7,896 nucleotides of DNA from Chloroflexota bacterium (GTDB lineage Bacteria > Chloroflexota > UBA6077): positions 1 to 7,896 of the forward strand of contig JAJZQR010000251.1 of the NCBI GenBank assembly GCA_021806765.1, given 5' to 3'. The position numbers and the translations under genes were made by a program. The notes under the pieces are model-generated. The model was not told the DNA's origin and did not search any database. It worked only from the letters and a program-made list of their open reading frames with translations. Of the stretch, positions 1-6,307 are shown piece after piece (positions within the stretch are counted from its first letter, which is position 1; every line of letters begins with the position of its first letter).

Positions 1-720
1 CCCCAGCAGCTTGCCGGTGCCCGAAAGCCGCTGCCGCAGCCTTCGGTACACCGGCATGCAGTAATTGCGAAACCTCTCCCGGCCAACCACCTCGCTGCTG
101 ATGTTATCGGACAGGAGGACAACCTCCACCGGGGACTCGGCGGCGAAGTCGTATAGCTGCTCGTACCTCTCCAGCATCGCATTGTGCAGGGAATCGAACG
201 GATCTCGCCGGAACTTGTAGTCCATGGCGAACTGTTCCATGCCCAGCATCTGATAGAGCATCTCCTGGATCGGTGCCTTGGCCAACCGCACATACACCAG
301 ACCGTCGCCTCCCAGCCGCCGCTGGGCCTCCCGGATCCGGTCGTAGTTGTCGTGATACACCGCGTCCCGGATCATGAACTCCATCACCCGATAGTCCTCG
401 GGACCTTTGATGAAGTGCTCCAGGATCCAGGTAGAATCGTAAGCGGCCTCCGGGTCGACGACCTGCCAAACCTCCCCCACCGGGGTGTGGATCGTCTTCC
501 TGAGAAGCCGGCGCCCCTGCTCCCAATACTCCCGCGTGCTGAACTCTACACGGCGGTGCTCGACTCGGTGGGCAGGCAGGCGCATGATTAGCCCCACGCC
601 AGACTCCCGGAGCAGCCTCTCGGCGATGCCTCTAGGGAGTATCCAGTCGTAGACCGTCAAGGGCACCCTGTCGGGCTCCCCCCAATTCAGCGCGGTGAGC
701 AGTCGCTCCCGAATGTCCAT
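1..720 (-). CDS. URO-D superfamily protein (uroporphyrinogen decarboxylase-like), 3' end cut by window edge
   Basis: 240 codons are visible and the reading frame is still open at base 1, so the C-terminal third is missing. The start is ATG at 718-720, preceded by AGGGG six bases upstream (727-731); an in-frame TAG at 730-732 rules out a longer form. The N-terminus (MDIRERLLTALNWGEPDRVP) is the usual opening of URO-D-like methyltransferase relatives, and the order of blocks matches the complete paralogue at 4988-6121: a TPVGEVW block near residue 79, a KGPEDYRVMEF block near 105, then SDNISSEVVG near 204 and a GKLLG strand at the edge, just before the expected metal-binding His motif. The haem-pathway substrate-binding signature is absent, so a role in haem synthesis is unlikely. 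It is the last visible gene of the importer operon, 86 bp after the permease stop. Methyl transfer or another (de)alkylation is possible by family; the substrate is unknown. Confidence 0.85.
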   Translation of the reverse strand, partial: MDIRERLLTALNWGEPDRVPLTVYDWILPRGIAERLLRESGVGLIMRLPAHRVEHRRVEFSTREYWEQGRRLLRKTIHTPVGEVWQVVDPEAAYDSTWILEHFIKGPEDYRVMEFMIRDAVYHDNYDRIREAQRRLGGDGLVYVRLAKAPIQEMLYQMLGMEQFAMDYKFRRDPFDSLHNAMLERYEQLYDFAAESPVEVVLLSDNISSEVVGRERFRNYCMPVYRRLRQRLSGTGKLLG

Positions 721-736
721 GCGAAACCCCTAAGTC

Positions 737-806
737 TCATTTCCGCCAGATCCTCTCGACCTCTTCGAGCATGGCAGCCACCGCCTCGGGCGCTTCCCTT
801 CGCTCG
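737..806 (-). other. Coding-like open tail after the permease stop, in a shifted frame
   Basis: Directly after the permease TAG (807-809), a different frame stays open for 23 codons to TGA at 737-739 and reads ERREAPEAVAAMLEEVERIW followed by Arg-Lys, a charged helix-like peptide. Removing one G from the GGGG run just before the TAG (810-813) would join it to the permease C-terminus as ...RRLGSERREAPEA. It may be a C-terminal extension lost by a homopolymer indel or sequencing error, or simply chance. The permease is already full length without it. Confidence 0.3.
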
Positions 807-1709
807 CTACCCCAGCCGGCGAAGCCTGGGATCCAGCGCCTCTCTGATGCCATCGCCCACCAAGTTGAAACCCAGTACGGTGAAGAAGATGGCAGTACCG
901 GGAAAGAGCGAGTACCAGGGATCGACCTGGATGTACTGATATGCGGTCCGAAGCATCAACCCCCAGGCCGGGTCGGGGGGTTGAACCCCGAGTCCCAGGA
1001 AGCTGAGCGCGGCCTCGAAGATGATGGCCTGGCCTAGCATGAGGGAAGCCTGCACCGCCACCGGAGCGATCAGGTTCGGCCAGATGTGCCTGATCATGAT
1101 CCTGGGGTTGCTGGCCCCCAGGGATCGAGCGGCCGCGACATACTCCTCTTCCCGGGCGGAGAGGGTCTGGGCCTGGACCAGGCGAGCGAACACCGGCGCG
1201 TACACCACCCCGATGGCCACCATGGCGTTCACAAGCCCCTGCCCCAGGATCGCCTCCACGGCCAGAGCCAGCACCAACCCGGGGAAGGACCACAGGGTAT
1301 CCGCCAACCGCATCAAGATATTGTCCAGCCAGCCGCCGAAGTAGCCGGCAATCAACCCCATCGGTATGCCCAGAAGCAGCGCCAGGGATACCGAGATGGC
1401 ACCGGCACCCAGCGACGGACGGGCGCCGAAGACGAGGCGGCTGAGGACATCGCGGCCGAGTTCGTCCGTTCCCAGAAAGTGCGTGCCGCTCGGCCCAGCC
1501 AAGATGGATTGGTAATCCTGGACTATGGGGTCGTAGGGAGCGATGAACCCGGCCAGAGCCGCCGTGAGAATAACGCCGAAGACCACGACGAGGCCGAAGC
1601 TAGCGCCGCGGACCCGAAGCAAACGCCGCAAGAACTTCCTGTACTCCGTCCATCGATCAGGAAGCTGCCGCTCGTAGCTCCCGGCCGCAACCAAGACACT
1701 CTCTGCCAT
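807..1709 (-). CDS. ABC transporter permease, dipeptide/oligopeptide/nickel type (DppC/OppC family)
   Basis: Inner-membrane permease subunit that forms the translocation channel with the partner encoded at 1718-2668. At 300 residues it has normal DppC/OppC length. Residues about 36-56 form the first membrane helix, followed by the family's APYDP stretch and the periplasmic GTDELGRDVLSRLVFGAR block (about 80-97). The cytoplasmic EAA loop that contacts the ATPase is EYVAAARSLG (about 189-198) with a downstream RHIWPNL, and the protein ends with the typical EALDPRLRRLG. I chose ATG at 1707-1709 because GAGGG lies five bases upstream. A GTG at 1719-1721 in the same frame would overlap the upstream stop by four bases (GTGA) and add MRAA, but it has no Shine-Dalgarno sequence. 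Spacing to the partner stop is 8 bp, so co-translation is likely. The transported substrate cannot be read from the permease. Confidence 0.95.
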   Translation of the reverse strand: MAESVLVAAGSYERQLPDRWTEYRKFLRRLLRVRGASFGLVVVFGVILTAALAGFIAPYDPIVQDYQSILAGPSGTHFLGTDELGRDVLSRLVFGARPSLGAGAISVSLALLLGIPMGLIAGYFGGWLDNILMRLADTLWSFPGLVLALAVEAILGQGLVNAMVAIGVVYAPVFARLVQAQTLSAREEEYVAAARSLGASNPRIMIRHIWPNLIAPVAVQASLMLGQAIIFEAALSFLGLGVQPPDPAWGLMLRTAYQYIQVDPWYSLFPGTAIFFTVLGFNLVGDGIREALDPRLRRLG

Positions 1710-1717
1710 TGCCGCCC

Positions 1718-2668
1718 TCACGCGTAACGAATGCGCGGGTCGAGGAACCCGTACAGGATATCGGTCAACAGATTGACCACCATAACTATCACCGCGAAGA
1801 CCAGGATCGTGCCCTGCAAGGCCGAGTAGTCCCGGAACGCCACACTATCCACCGCCAACCGGGCCAGCCCTGGCAGGCCGAAAATCGTCTCTATCACCAC
1901 CGCCGTCCCAAAGACGCGCGCGGTCTGCAGACCGAAGACTGTGGCGACCGGGATCAGGGCGTTCCTGAGAGCGTGCCTGCCGATGACCACTGTCTCCCCT
2001 AGCCCCTTGGCCCGGGCCGTGGTCACGTACTCGCGGTGCAACACCTCCAACAGCGCCGAGCGCATCTGTCGCATCAGGATGGCACCCTGGGCGAGCCCGA
2101 CCGCCAGAGCCGGCAAGACCATCATCTGGAGGTTCGCCAAAGGATCCGTCGGAATGGGGGTGAAGCCGCTCGGGGGCAGCAGATGCAGAGCCACCGCGAA
2201 CAGGTAGATCAGCAAGATGCCGAGCCAGAAGTCGGGGATCGCGAGACCCCCCGTCACGCCGATGGTGGCTATGGTGTCCAGTTTGGAGCCCGGCCGCACG
2301 GCCGATAAGATCCCCGCCGGAAAGGCCAGGGCGGCGGCAACCAGCATGCCCAGGAACGTCAGCTCCAGGGTGACCGGCAACCGCTGCCCCAGCTCATCGA
2401 CCACCGCATCCTGGCTCCGAACCGACTTCCCGAGATCGCCGTAGGCTATGCGCTCGATCCAGTTCACGTACTGGATCACCACCGGCTGGTCGAGCCCCAG
2501 CTCTGTCCTCATGTGTTGGTAGGCCGCCTGGTCTCGTGGCGAGGTTTCTCCAAGGTATGCCAGGGCTGGATCACCGGGCATCAGATGCGCCAGGCTGAAG
2601 GTGATGATCGAGACCAGGAACAGCGTCGGAATCATCGCGACAACGCGGCGGATGAGGTAGGCGGTCAT
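1718..2668 (-). CDS. ABC transporter permease, dipeptide/oligopeptide/nickel type (DppB/OppB family)
   Basis: First of the two channel-forming permeases of the importer, 316 residues, the normal family length. The N-terminus YLIRRVVAMIPTLFLVSIIT is the canonical DppB/OppB first helix, followed by the LMPGDPA block (about 29-35), a periplasmic GDLGKSV (about 77-83), several hydrophobic helices, the EAA loop EYVTTARAKGLG (about 213-224) with LRNALIPV (234-241), and a C-terminal GFLDPRIRYA. Start is ATG at 2666-2668 with GGAGGAG eight bases upstream. It follows the binding-protein gene after 102 bp that contain a strong hairpin, and is followed almost directly by the second permease. With the binding protein it makes an import system, but no ATPase gene is visible in the window; one may lie beyond base 1. 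Confidence 0.95.
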   Translation of the reverse strand: MTAYLIRRVVAMIPTLFLVSIITFSLAHLMPGDPALAYLGETSPRDQAAYQHMRTELGLDQPVVIQYVNWIERIAYGDLGKSVRSQDAVVDELGQRLPVTLELTFLGMLVAAALAFPAGILSAVRPGSKLDTIATIGVTGGLAIPDFWLGILLIYLFAVALHLLPPSGFTPIPTDPLANLQMMVLPALAVGLAQGAILMRQMRSALLEVLHREYVTTARAKGLGETVVIGRHALRNALIPVATVFGLQTARVFGTAVVIETIFGLPGLARLAVDSVAFRDYSALQGTILVFAVIVMVVNLLTDILYGFLDPRIRYA

Positions 2669-2711
2669 TACGGAGGCTCCTCCTGCGGAACGGTCTCAGG
2701 CCCCTACTTTG

Positions 2712-2758
2712 GGCGCTCGGCCAGGACAGCCGATTGCTGGCAAGCCTGGTCGAGCGCC
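2712..2758 (-). promoter_or_regulatory. Intercistronic hairpin between binding-protein and permease genes
   Basis: A large imperfect inverted repeat starts 12 bp after the binding-protein stop. Outer arms 2712-2719 and 2751-2758 pair over 8 bp (GGCGCTCG/CGAGCGCC), then one A-C mismatch in the minus-strand RNA, then 5 bp (CCAGG/CCTGG, 2721-2725 and 2745-2749), and inside the loop a further 4-bp stem (CAGC/GCTG, 2727-2730 and 2736-2739). No T-run follows it in the direction of transcription, so it is not a classic intrinsic terminator. In many Opp/Dpp operons such structures protect the upstream mRNA or partly stop transcription, giving more binding protein than permease; that role here is inferred. 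Confidence 0.65.
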
Positions 2759-2770
2759 GCTTCGAGAGTG

Positions 2771-4480
2771 CTACTTACTGCTAAGCCAGGCCCCGGTGAA
2801 ATCGGGAATGCCGAACTCCGCCGTCAGGCCGTGCAGCTTCTTCGAGATCACGTAGTTCATTGGCAGCAGATACCCCTCACCCAGGTAGGCCTGGTTCTGG
2901 AGGCGCTTGAGCACCTGCCGGTAGACGTCTGCCCTCTGGGTCGCGTCCAGGGTCTGGTCGGCCTTCGCCAACAGACCGTCGATCTCGGGGTCCTTGATCG
3001 CGCTCCAGTTGTTAGGTCCCTTGGAACCGATGTTGGAAGTCAACATCGAGGGATCGGCCTGACCGGGGGCGTTTCTCCAGAAGCAGCTCTGGAAGTTCAT
3101 GTCGCGGACCGAGTTGATCCAGGAGAGGCGCTCCATCGCCTTCAGGGTAGTCTTGATCCCCACCTTGGTCCACATCTGGGCGGCGAACTGACCGATGGTC
3201 GCCTCCGGTTCCCGCTGGATGACCAGCAGGTCGATCTCGACTCCGTTGGGGTAGCCGGCCTCGGTCAACAGCTGCTTCACCTTGTCAGGGTTATACGCGT
3301 ACTTCTCGACACTGTCATCATAGCCCAGGAGCGAAGGGGTCCAGAAGGGGTAGACCTGGGGCTTGGCAAAGCCGAAGCCGAGGGTCTTGGCCATCGCCTC
3401 GTGGTCGATCCCGTAGAGAGCAGCCTGCCGAACCTTGAGGTTGTCGAAGGGCGCCTTCGTCGCGTTGAAGCCCATCTGGAAATAGGTGCTACCTGCCCAG
3501 GGCCACTCGACGAGTTGCAGTTGATTGTTCGACTCCACCACCTTCAGCTGATTGGCAGGCATGTCCTCCGCTGCCATGAGCTGCCCCGACTGGAGGTCCG
3601 CCATTGCCACCGTCAGGTCGGGCACGTAGCGAGAGACGAAGCTGTCGATGTAGGGAAGGGGCTTCCCATCGGCGCCGTTGCGCCAGTAGCCGTCGAAACG
3701 CTCCAGGATCAGCCGATCGTCGGTGATCCACTGCTTGAACTTCATCGGCCCCGTGCCCACGGGGGCCTTGCCGAAACCCTCCTCCCCCAGCTTGTCGTAA
3801 GCTACCTTGGACATCATCCCCATCACCCCGTAGTTGGCACCCGAGAGGCGGAAGGGCAGGGAGGTGGAGGGAGTCTCAAGGGTGATCTTTAGGGTTGTGG
3901 CATCCGGTGCATCGATGCTCGCGACGTCGGTGAGGTAGGTCTTGCCGAAGGACTTGGGGTTGTCCCGAAGGTCAGTAAGGTTCCACTTGGCCGCGTCGGC
4001 ATTGAAATCGCTGCCGTCGTGGAACTTCACCCCCTTGCGCAGGTGGAAGACGACGGTCTTGGGATCGGTCTGCTCCCACGACTCGGCAAGGCCAGGCTTC
4101 AGCGCGAACTTGCCGCTCTTCTCGTCGGCCAGCTCGTACCGGAGCAGGTAGTCGAACATCATGTGGTAGCCGGAGTTCTGAGGCTGTGAGGTCGTATGCA
4201 TATTCATAGAGGGGTAGGTCCAGGCCTTCGCCTGAACGAGCTGGCCACCCCGTTGGATGGCCGACGCCGCGGGAGCCGCAGCGGGCGCCGCTACAGCAGC
4301 GGTACCGGCCGTCGAGGTGGGGGCAGCCGCCGGCGGCGCCGCGGCGGGCGCCGAGCCACTCTTCGCGGCGGAACCACAAGCTGCCACCAGCGGCCCGAGG
4401 GTGACCACCGAACCGCCAAGACCAAGGAGCCTCAAGACATCACGACGCGAGATCTGGCGCTCTGAGAAACTCTTCGACAT
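2771..4480 (-). CDS. Extracellular solute-binding lipoprotein, family 5 (SBP_bac_5), of a peptide/nickel/opine-type ABC importer
   Basis: 569 residues. The N-terminus carries a twin-arginine signal (SRRDVLRLLG, Arg12-Arg13), a hydrophobic stretch and a lipobox LVAAC, giving predicted export by Tat and lipid anchoring at Cys35. Residues about 36-75 form an Ala/Pro/Thr-rich flexible linker before the folded domain. Family 5 signatures follow: AESWEQTDP (132-140) and LRKGVKFHDG (147-156), GTGPMKF, LERFDGYW, FDNLKVRQAALYGID and LLTEAGYPNG, with length typical of the family. It captures the ligand outside the membrane and passes it to the permeases encoded just downstream. The ligand is not predictable from these motifs: family 5 proteins bind peptides, nickel chelates, opines, sugars and other small molecules. 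Start is ATG at 4478-4480 after a purine-rich GGGAGAGG. A promoter at 4779-4808 probably drives this gene and the operon. Confidence 0.96.
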   Translation of the reverse strand: MSKSFSERQISRRDVLRLLGLGGSVVTLGPLVAACGSAAKSGSAPAAAPPAAAPTSTAGTAAVAAPAAAPAASAIQRGGQLVQAKAWTYPSMNMHTTSQPQNSGYHMMFDYLLRYELADEKSGKFALKPGLAESWEQTDPKTVVFHLRKGVKFHDGSDFNADAAKWNLTDLRDNPKSFGKTYLTDVASIDAPDATTLKITLETPSTSLPFRLSGANYGVMGMMSKVAYDKLGEEGFGKAPVGTGPMKFKQWITDDRLILERFDGYWRNGADGKPLPYIDSFVSRYVPDLTVAMADLQSGQLMAAEDMPANQLKVVESNNQLQLVEWPWAGSTYFQMGFNATKAPFDNLKVRQAALYGIDHEAMAKTLGFGFAKPQVYPFWTPSLLGYDDSVEKYAYNPDKVKQLLTEAGYPNGVEIDLLVIQREPEATIGQFAAQMWTKVGIKTTLKAMERLSWINSVRDMNFQSCFWRNAPGQADPSMLTSNIGSKGPNNWSAIKDPEIDGLLAKADQTLDATQRADVYRQVLKRLQNQAYLGEGYLLPMNYVISKKLHGLTAEFGIPDFTGAWLSSK

Positions 4481-4721
4481 TTTCCTCTCCCTATTCTGGG
4501 TTCTGTGAAGCTACCGCACTCATCAATAGAGCGTATCGGTCGGACAACTGCGGGAAGCACCAGACCGCTTCGCGGACATAGCAAACGCCCCGCTGCTGCG
4601 CTCTAAGCCCAATGGATGCTAGAGGTCATGAAGAGCTGGCTTTCCCATCGCTTCGTCGCTGGGGATCGGATTACCGAGAGAACGTCATTGTCGGGACCGC
4701 CGTCAAGACGACATTGGTCGA

Positions 4722-4764
4722 GGCTGCTCCGGGGGCGGAATGCGGAGTACCGGTCAGTGCAGCC
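4722..4764 (-). promoter_or_regulatory. Predicted stem-loop at the 5' end of the importer mRNA leader
   Basis: Arms GGCTG (4722-4726) and CAGCC (4760-4764) pair over 5 bp, and next to them CTCCG (4727-4731) and CGGAG (4743-4747) pair over 5 bp, leaving an asymmetric 12-nt bulge and an 11-nt loop. It would lie roughly 8-50 nt from the predicted transcription start near 4772. It could be a stabilising 5' structure or part of a regulatory leader. In GC-rich DNA a pairing of this size can arise by chance. Confidence 0.35.
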
Positions 4765-4778
4765 AGTCAGGCAGGCAG

Positions 4779-4808
4779 TGTATAACACGCCAGGGATTCC
4801 TTCGTCAA
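4779..4808 (-). promoter_or_regulatory. Sigma70-like promoter for the importer operon
   Basis: On the minus strand, -35 TTGACG (4803-4808), an 18-bp spacer, and -10 TATACA (4779-4784) preceded by the extended -10 dinucleotide in TGT. The -35 matches the consensus at 5 of 6 bases. The predicted start near 4772 leaves a leader of about 290 nt to the binding-protein ATG. An 11-bp dyad GTGT-ATA-ACAC (4778-4788, plus strand) overlaps the -10 and could bind a repressor, though 4-bp arms are weak evidence. Confidence 0.6.
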
Positions 4809-4856
4809 TGGCGGGCGGAAGGGGCTCAGAACGGACGCAACGCCCGAAGGGTCACC

Positions 4857-4887
4857 CCCACGGTCGAAGAAGAGGACTTCCCGTGGG
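4857..4887 (-). terminator. Hairpin downstream of the URO-D gene, possible non-canonical terminator
   Basis: Arms CCCACGG (4857-4863) and CCGTGGG (4881-4887) pair over 7 bp, then GAAG/CTTC (4866-4869, 4877-4880) adds 4 bp after a 2-nt bulge, with a 7-nt loop. It lies about 100 bp past the URO-D stop and before the next promoter, where transcript ends are expected. No T-tract follows in the minus direction, so termination is unproven and it may only define a 3' end. Confidence 0.4.
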
Positions 4888-4911
4888 AGCTGCCCGGCCG
4901 GAAGCTGCTCC
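4886..4911 (-). other. Second imperfect hairpin in the same 3' region
   Basis: GGAGC (4886-4890) pairs with GCTCC (4907-4911). After one A-A mismatch two more Watson-Crick and two G-U pairs can form in the minus-strand RNA, around a GC-rich loop. It shares its edge with the 4857-4887 hairpin, so the two may stack or compete. There is no T-tract. Confidence 0.3.
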
Positions 4912-4987
4912 GCCCCGGCCCACCACACTGGACCTCCTTGAAAGCGTTCTCCTCACCTCCATCATGCTTATTCCGCGAGCCCGAGCT

Positions 4988-6121
4988 TCAGTAGGGCTGA
5001 ACCGGGTAGTTGCCGTGCTGCTCCACCAGCTCCGAGATCCGCTCCACCCGCTCGATCACGGAGGTAGGCATCACGTTGTCGGCCACCCCCAGGATTATGG
5101 AGTCGCCCGGCGCGATGGACCGGAAGACGTAGCGCATGTACTCCTCGAACTCCTCCTCAGGGTAGCCGGGCTCCAGGATGATGGAGGGGATCCCGCCGAA
5201 GATGGCGACGTCCTTCCCCCACACCGACCGCGCCTCCTCCAGGGTCACATTCACCATTGGAGCCGTGCAGAAGCACTCGGACATGTCGAAGCCCGACTCC
5301 TTGATGTCCTGCAGGATCGCCTGGCTGTCGTCGTCCGCGTGCCAGGCCAACGTCTTACCCTTGGCGTGCAGCAGGGCGCTGAACTCCTTGTAGTAGGGGG
5401 TGATGTACTTCTGGAACTGCTTGGGCGGGGTCATCTGAGAGTCGAAGTGGGCGCCGTGCAGGATCAGCCGAGCCGGGGAGTTGGCCACCACGGGCCACAG
5501 CCGCTCCTTCTCCACCTGGGCCATCACCGCCATCAGATGCTCGAACTGCTGCGGGTAGTCCACCATGTGATAGTAGGCGTCGTTGTAGCCGACCAGGTGC
5601 AGCAGGAAGTAGTGGAAGGGGCAGTCGCCCGCGTTCATCATCGGGTACCCCTCGTCGCCCACCTGCGCCTCGTAGGCCAGGTACTCCTCGTAGCAGGGGT
5701 CGTAGAAGGTGTGCTCGACGACGTACTCCCAGATCCGGTAGTCCTCGGCCTTCCGAATGGGGTGCTCCAGGGGAAGCCCTCCCTCGATCCACCCCTTGGT
5801 ATCTCCGCCGGCGGCGATCTGCCCGTAGGTCACGTCGCCGTAGGGGGTGACGAAGCGCTTGCGGATCACGCCGGGCTCCTGCTCCAGCTGGACGTCCATC
5901 CCCTCGTAGCGAACTTTGAACACCTTCCCGTCACGACCCGGATTCCCGCACCGAAGGGCGCGGCCCACCTCGACTTCACTCATGCCGCGAAACCGCTCGG
6001 GCAGGTTGCCCTCGGCAACGCGGGCCCCGTACCACAGCCTCAGGCGGGCTATCCAGGGGACGCGATCCGGCGTCTTGCCGTCCATGACGGCCGATATGCG
6101 CTCGCGATTGGTCATAGTCAT
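4988..6121 (-). CDS. URO-D superfamily protein (uroporphyrinogen decarboxylase-like / putative methyltransferase-like)
   Basis: 377 residues from ATG 6119-6121, covering a full URO-D-type TIM barrel. The opening MTMTNRERISAVMDGKTPDR is typical; later blocks are TPYGDVTYG, AEDYRIWEY and PYYKEFSALLHAKGKTLAWH. The metal-site position reads HADDD (His about 261) instead of the His-x-Cys-Gly of zinc-binding MtaA/CmuA-type methyltransferases; Cys-Phe-Cys follows near 283-285, then IFGGIPSIIL and LGVADNVMPTS. The haem-pathway arginine-rich substrate signature is missing. It is a paralogue of the protein at 1-720. An in-frame ATG at 6167-6169 would add 16 residues but lies only about 9 nt from the predicted transcription start without a Shine-Dalgarno; the chosen ATG has GGGAG 13 bases upstream, which is also imperfect, and a third ATG at 6113-6115 is possible. 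It has its own promoter at 6185-6213. The reaction is unknown; methyl or alkyl group handling is a family-based guess. Confidence 0.88.
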   Translation of the reverse strand: MTMTNRERISAVMDGKTPDRVPWIARLRLWYGARVAEGNLPERFRGMSEVEVGRALRCGNPGRDGKVFKVRYEGMDVQLEQEPGVIRKRFVTPYGDVTYGQIAAGGDTKGWIEGGLPLEHPIRKAEDYRIWEYVVEHTFYDPCYEEYLAYEAQVGDEGYPMMNAGDCPFHYFLLHLVGYNDAYYHMVDYPQQFEHLMAVMAQVEKERLWPVVANSPARLILHGAHFDSQMTPPKQFQKYITPYYKEFSALLHAKGKTLAWHADDDSQAILQDIKESGFDMSECFCTAPMVNVTLEEARSVWGKDVAIFGGIPSIILEPGYPEEEFEEYMRYVFRSIAPGDSIILGVADNVMPTSVIERVERISELVEQHGNYPVQPY

Positions 6122-6184
6122 CGAGACAACGTCACTCCCTATGTGGAACTCCTTCCGGATGAGATTCATGGGGAAAGTGCGGCA

Positions 6185-6213
6185 AGTTTAGTGCGCACAT
6201 CCCATGAAGTCAA
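6185..6213 (-). promoter_or_regulatory. Sigma70-like promoter for the URO-D gene
   Basis: On the minus strand, -35 TTGACT (6208-6213), exactly 17 bp of spacer, then -10 TAAACT (6185-6190): 5 of 6 and 4 of 6 consensus matches. It lies about 95 bp past the MFS stop. A start near 6178 leaves roughly 57 nt to the ATG at 6121, and this argues against the upstream ATG at 6169. The 8-mer GTCAATGG around the -35 (6209-6216, plus strand) recurs at the importer promoter (4804-4811). Confidence 0.6.
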
Positions 6214-6307
6214 TGGTCTATCCAATCCAAAGTCATGTAGTCCCCTGCGAGATGCGCCGCCTACCGAAACGCCCGGAGGACAAACTGAAGGGGAAGTTCG
6301 TGCGAGA

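Larger units (their letters stand above)
4481..4987. other. Long noncoding interval between URO-D gene and importer operon
   Basis: About 507 bp without a convincing gene. Read on the minus strand it contains, in order, two hairpins after the URO-D stop (4886-4911 and 4857-4887), a sigma70-like promoter (4779-4808), a structure near the predicted 5' end of the mRNA (4722-4764), and about 240 bp more leader before the binding-protein ATG. I looked for and did not see a B12-box-like element, a T-box or a TPP-type motif. Short open frames here have no Shine-Dalgarno support or family resemblance. Confidence 0.7.

Noticed and set aside
2513..3892. 459-codon open frame on the plus strand
   Set aside because: It is antisense to the clear binding-protein gene and the 5' end of a permease gene; its Leu/Val/His/Gly-rich translation mirrors codon bias and has no recognisable family.
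4481..4772. Cobalamin riboswitch in the leader, suggested by the methyltransferase relatives
   Set aside because: I could not find a B12-box-like GCCACTG segment or matching flanking elements on the minus strand.
4603..4788. 61-codon minus-strand frame in the intergenic region
   Set aside because: Its GTG start lies inside the predicted -10 region, so it could not be translated from that promoter's transcript. It has no Shine-Dalgarno and resembles no family.
4987..5001. Small perfect hairpin TTCAG-TAGGG-CTGAA across the URO-D stop codon
   Set aside because: A 5-bp stem with a 5-nt loop and no T-run is within chance expectation and too weak to call a terminator.
4988..6121. Assignment as haem-pathway uroporphyrinogen decarboxylase (hemE)
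   Set aside because: The N-terminal substrate-binding arginine signature of HemE is absent, and the genes sit with transport genes rather than haem genes; only the superfamily fold is supported.
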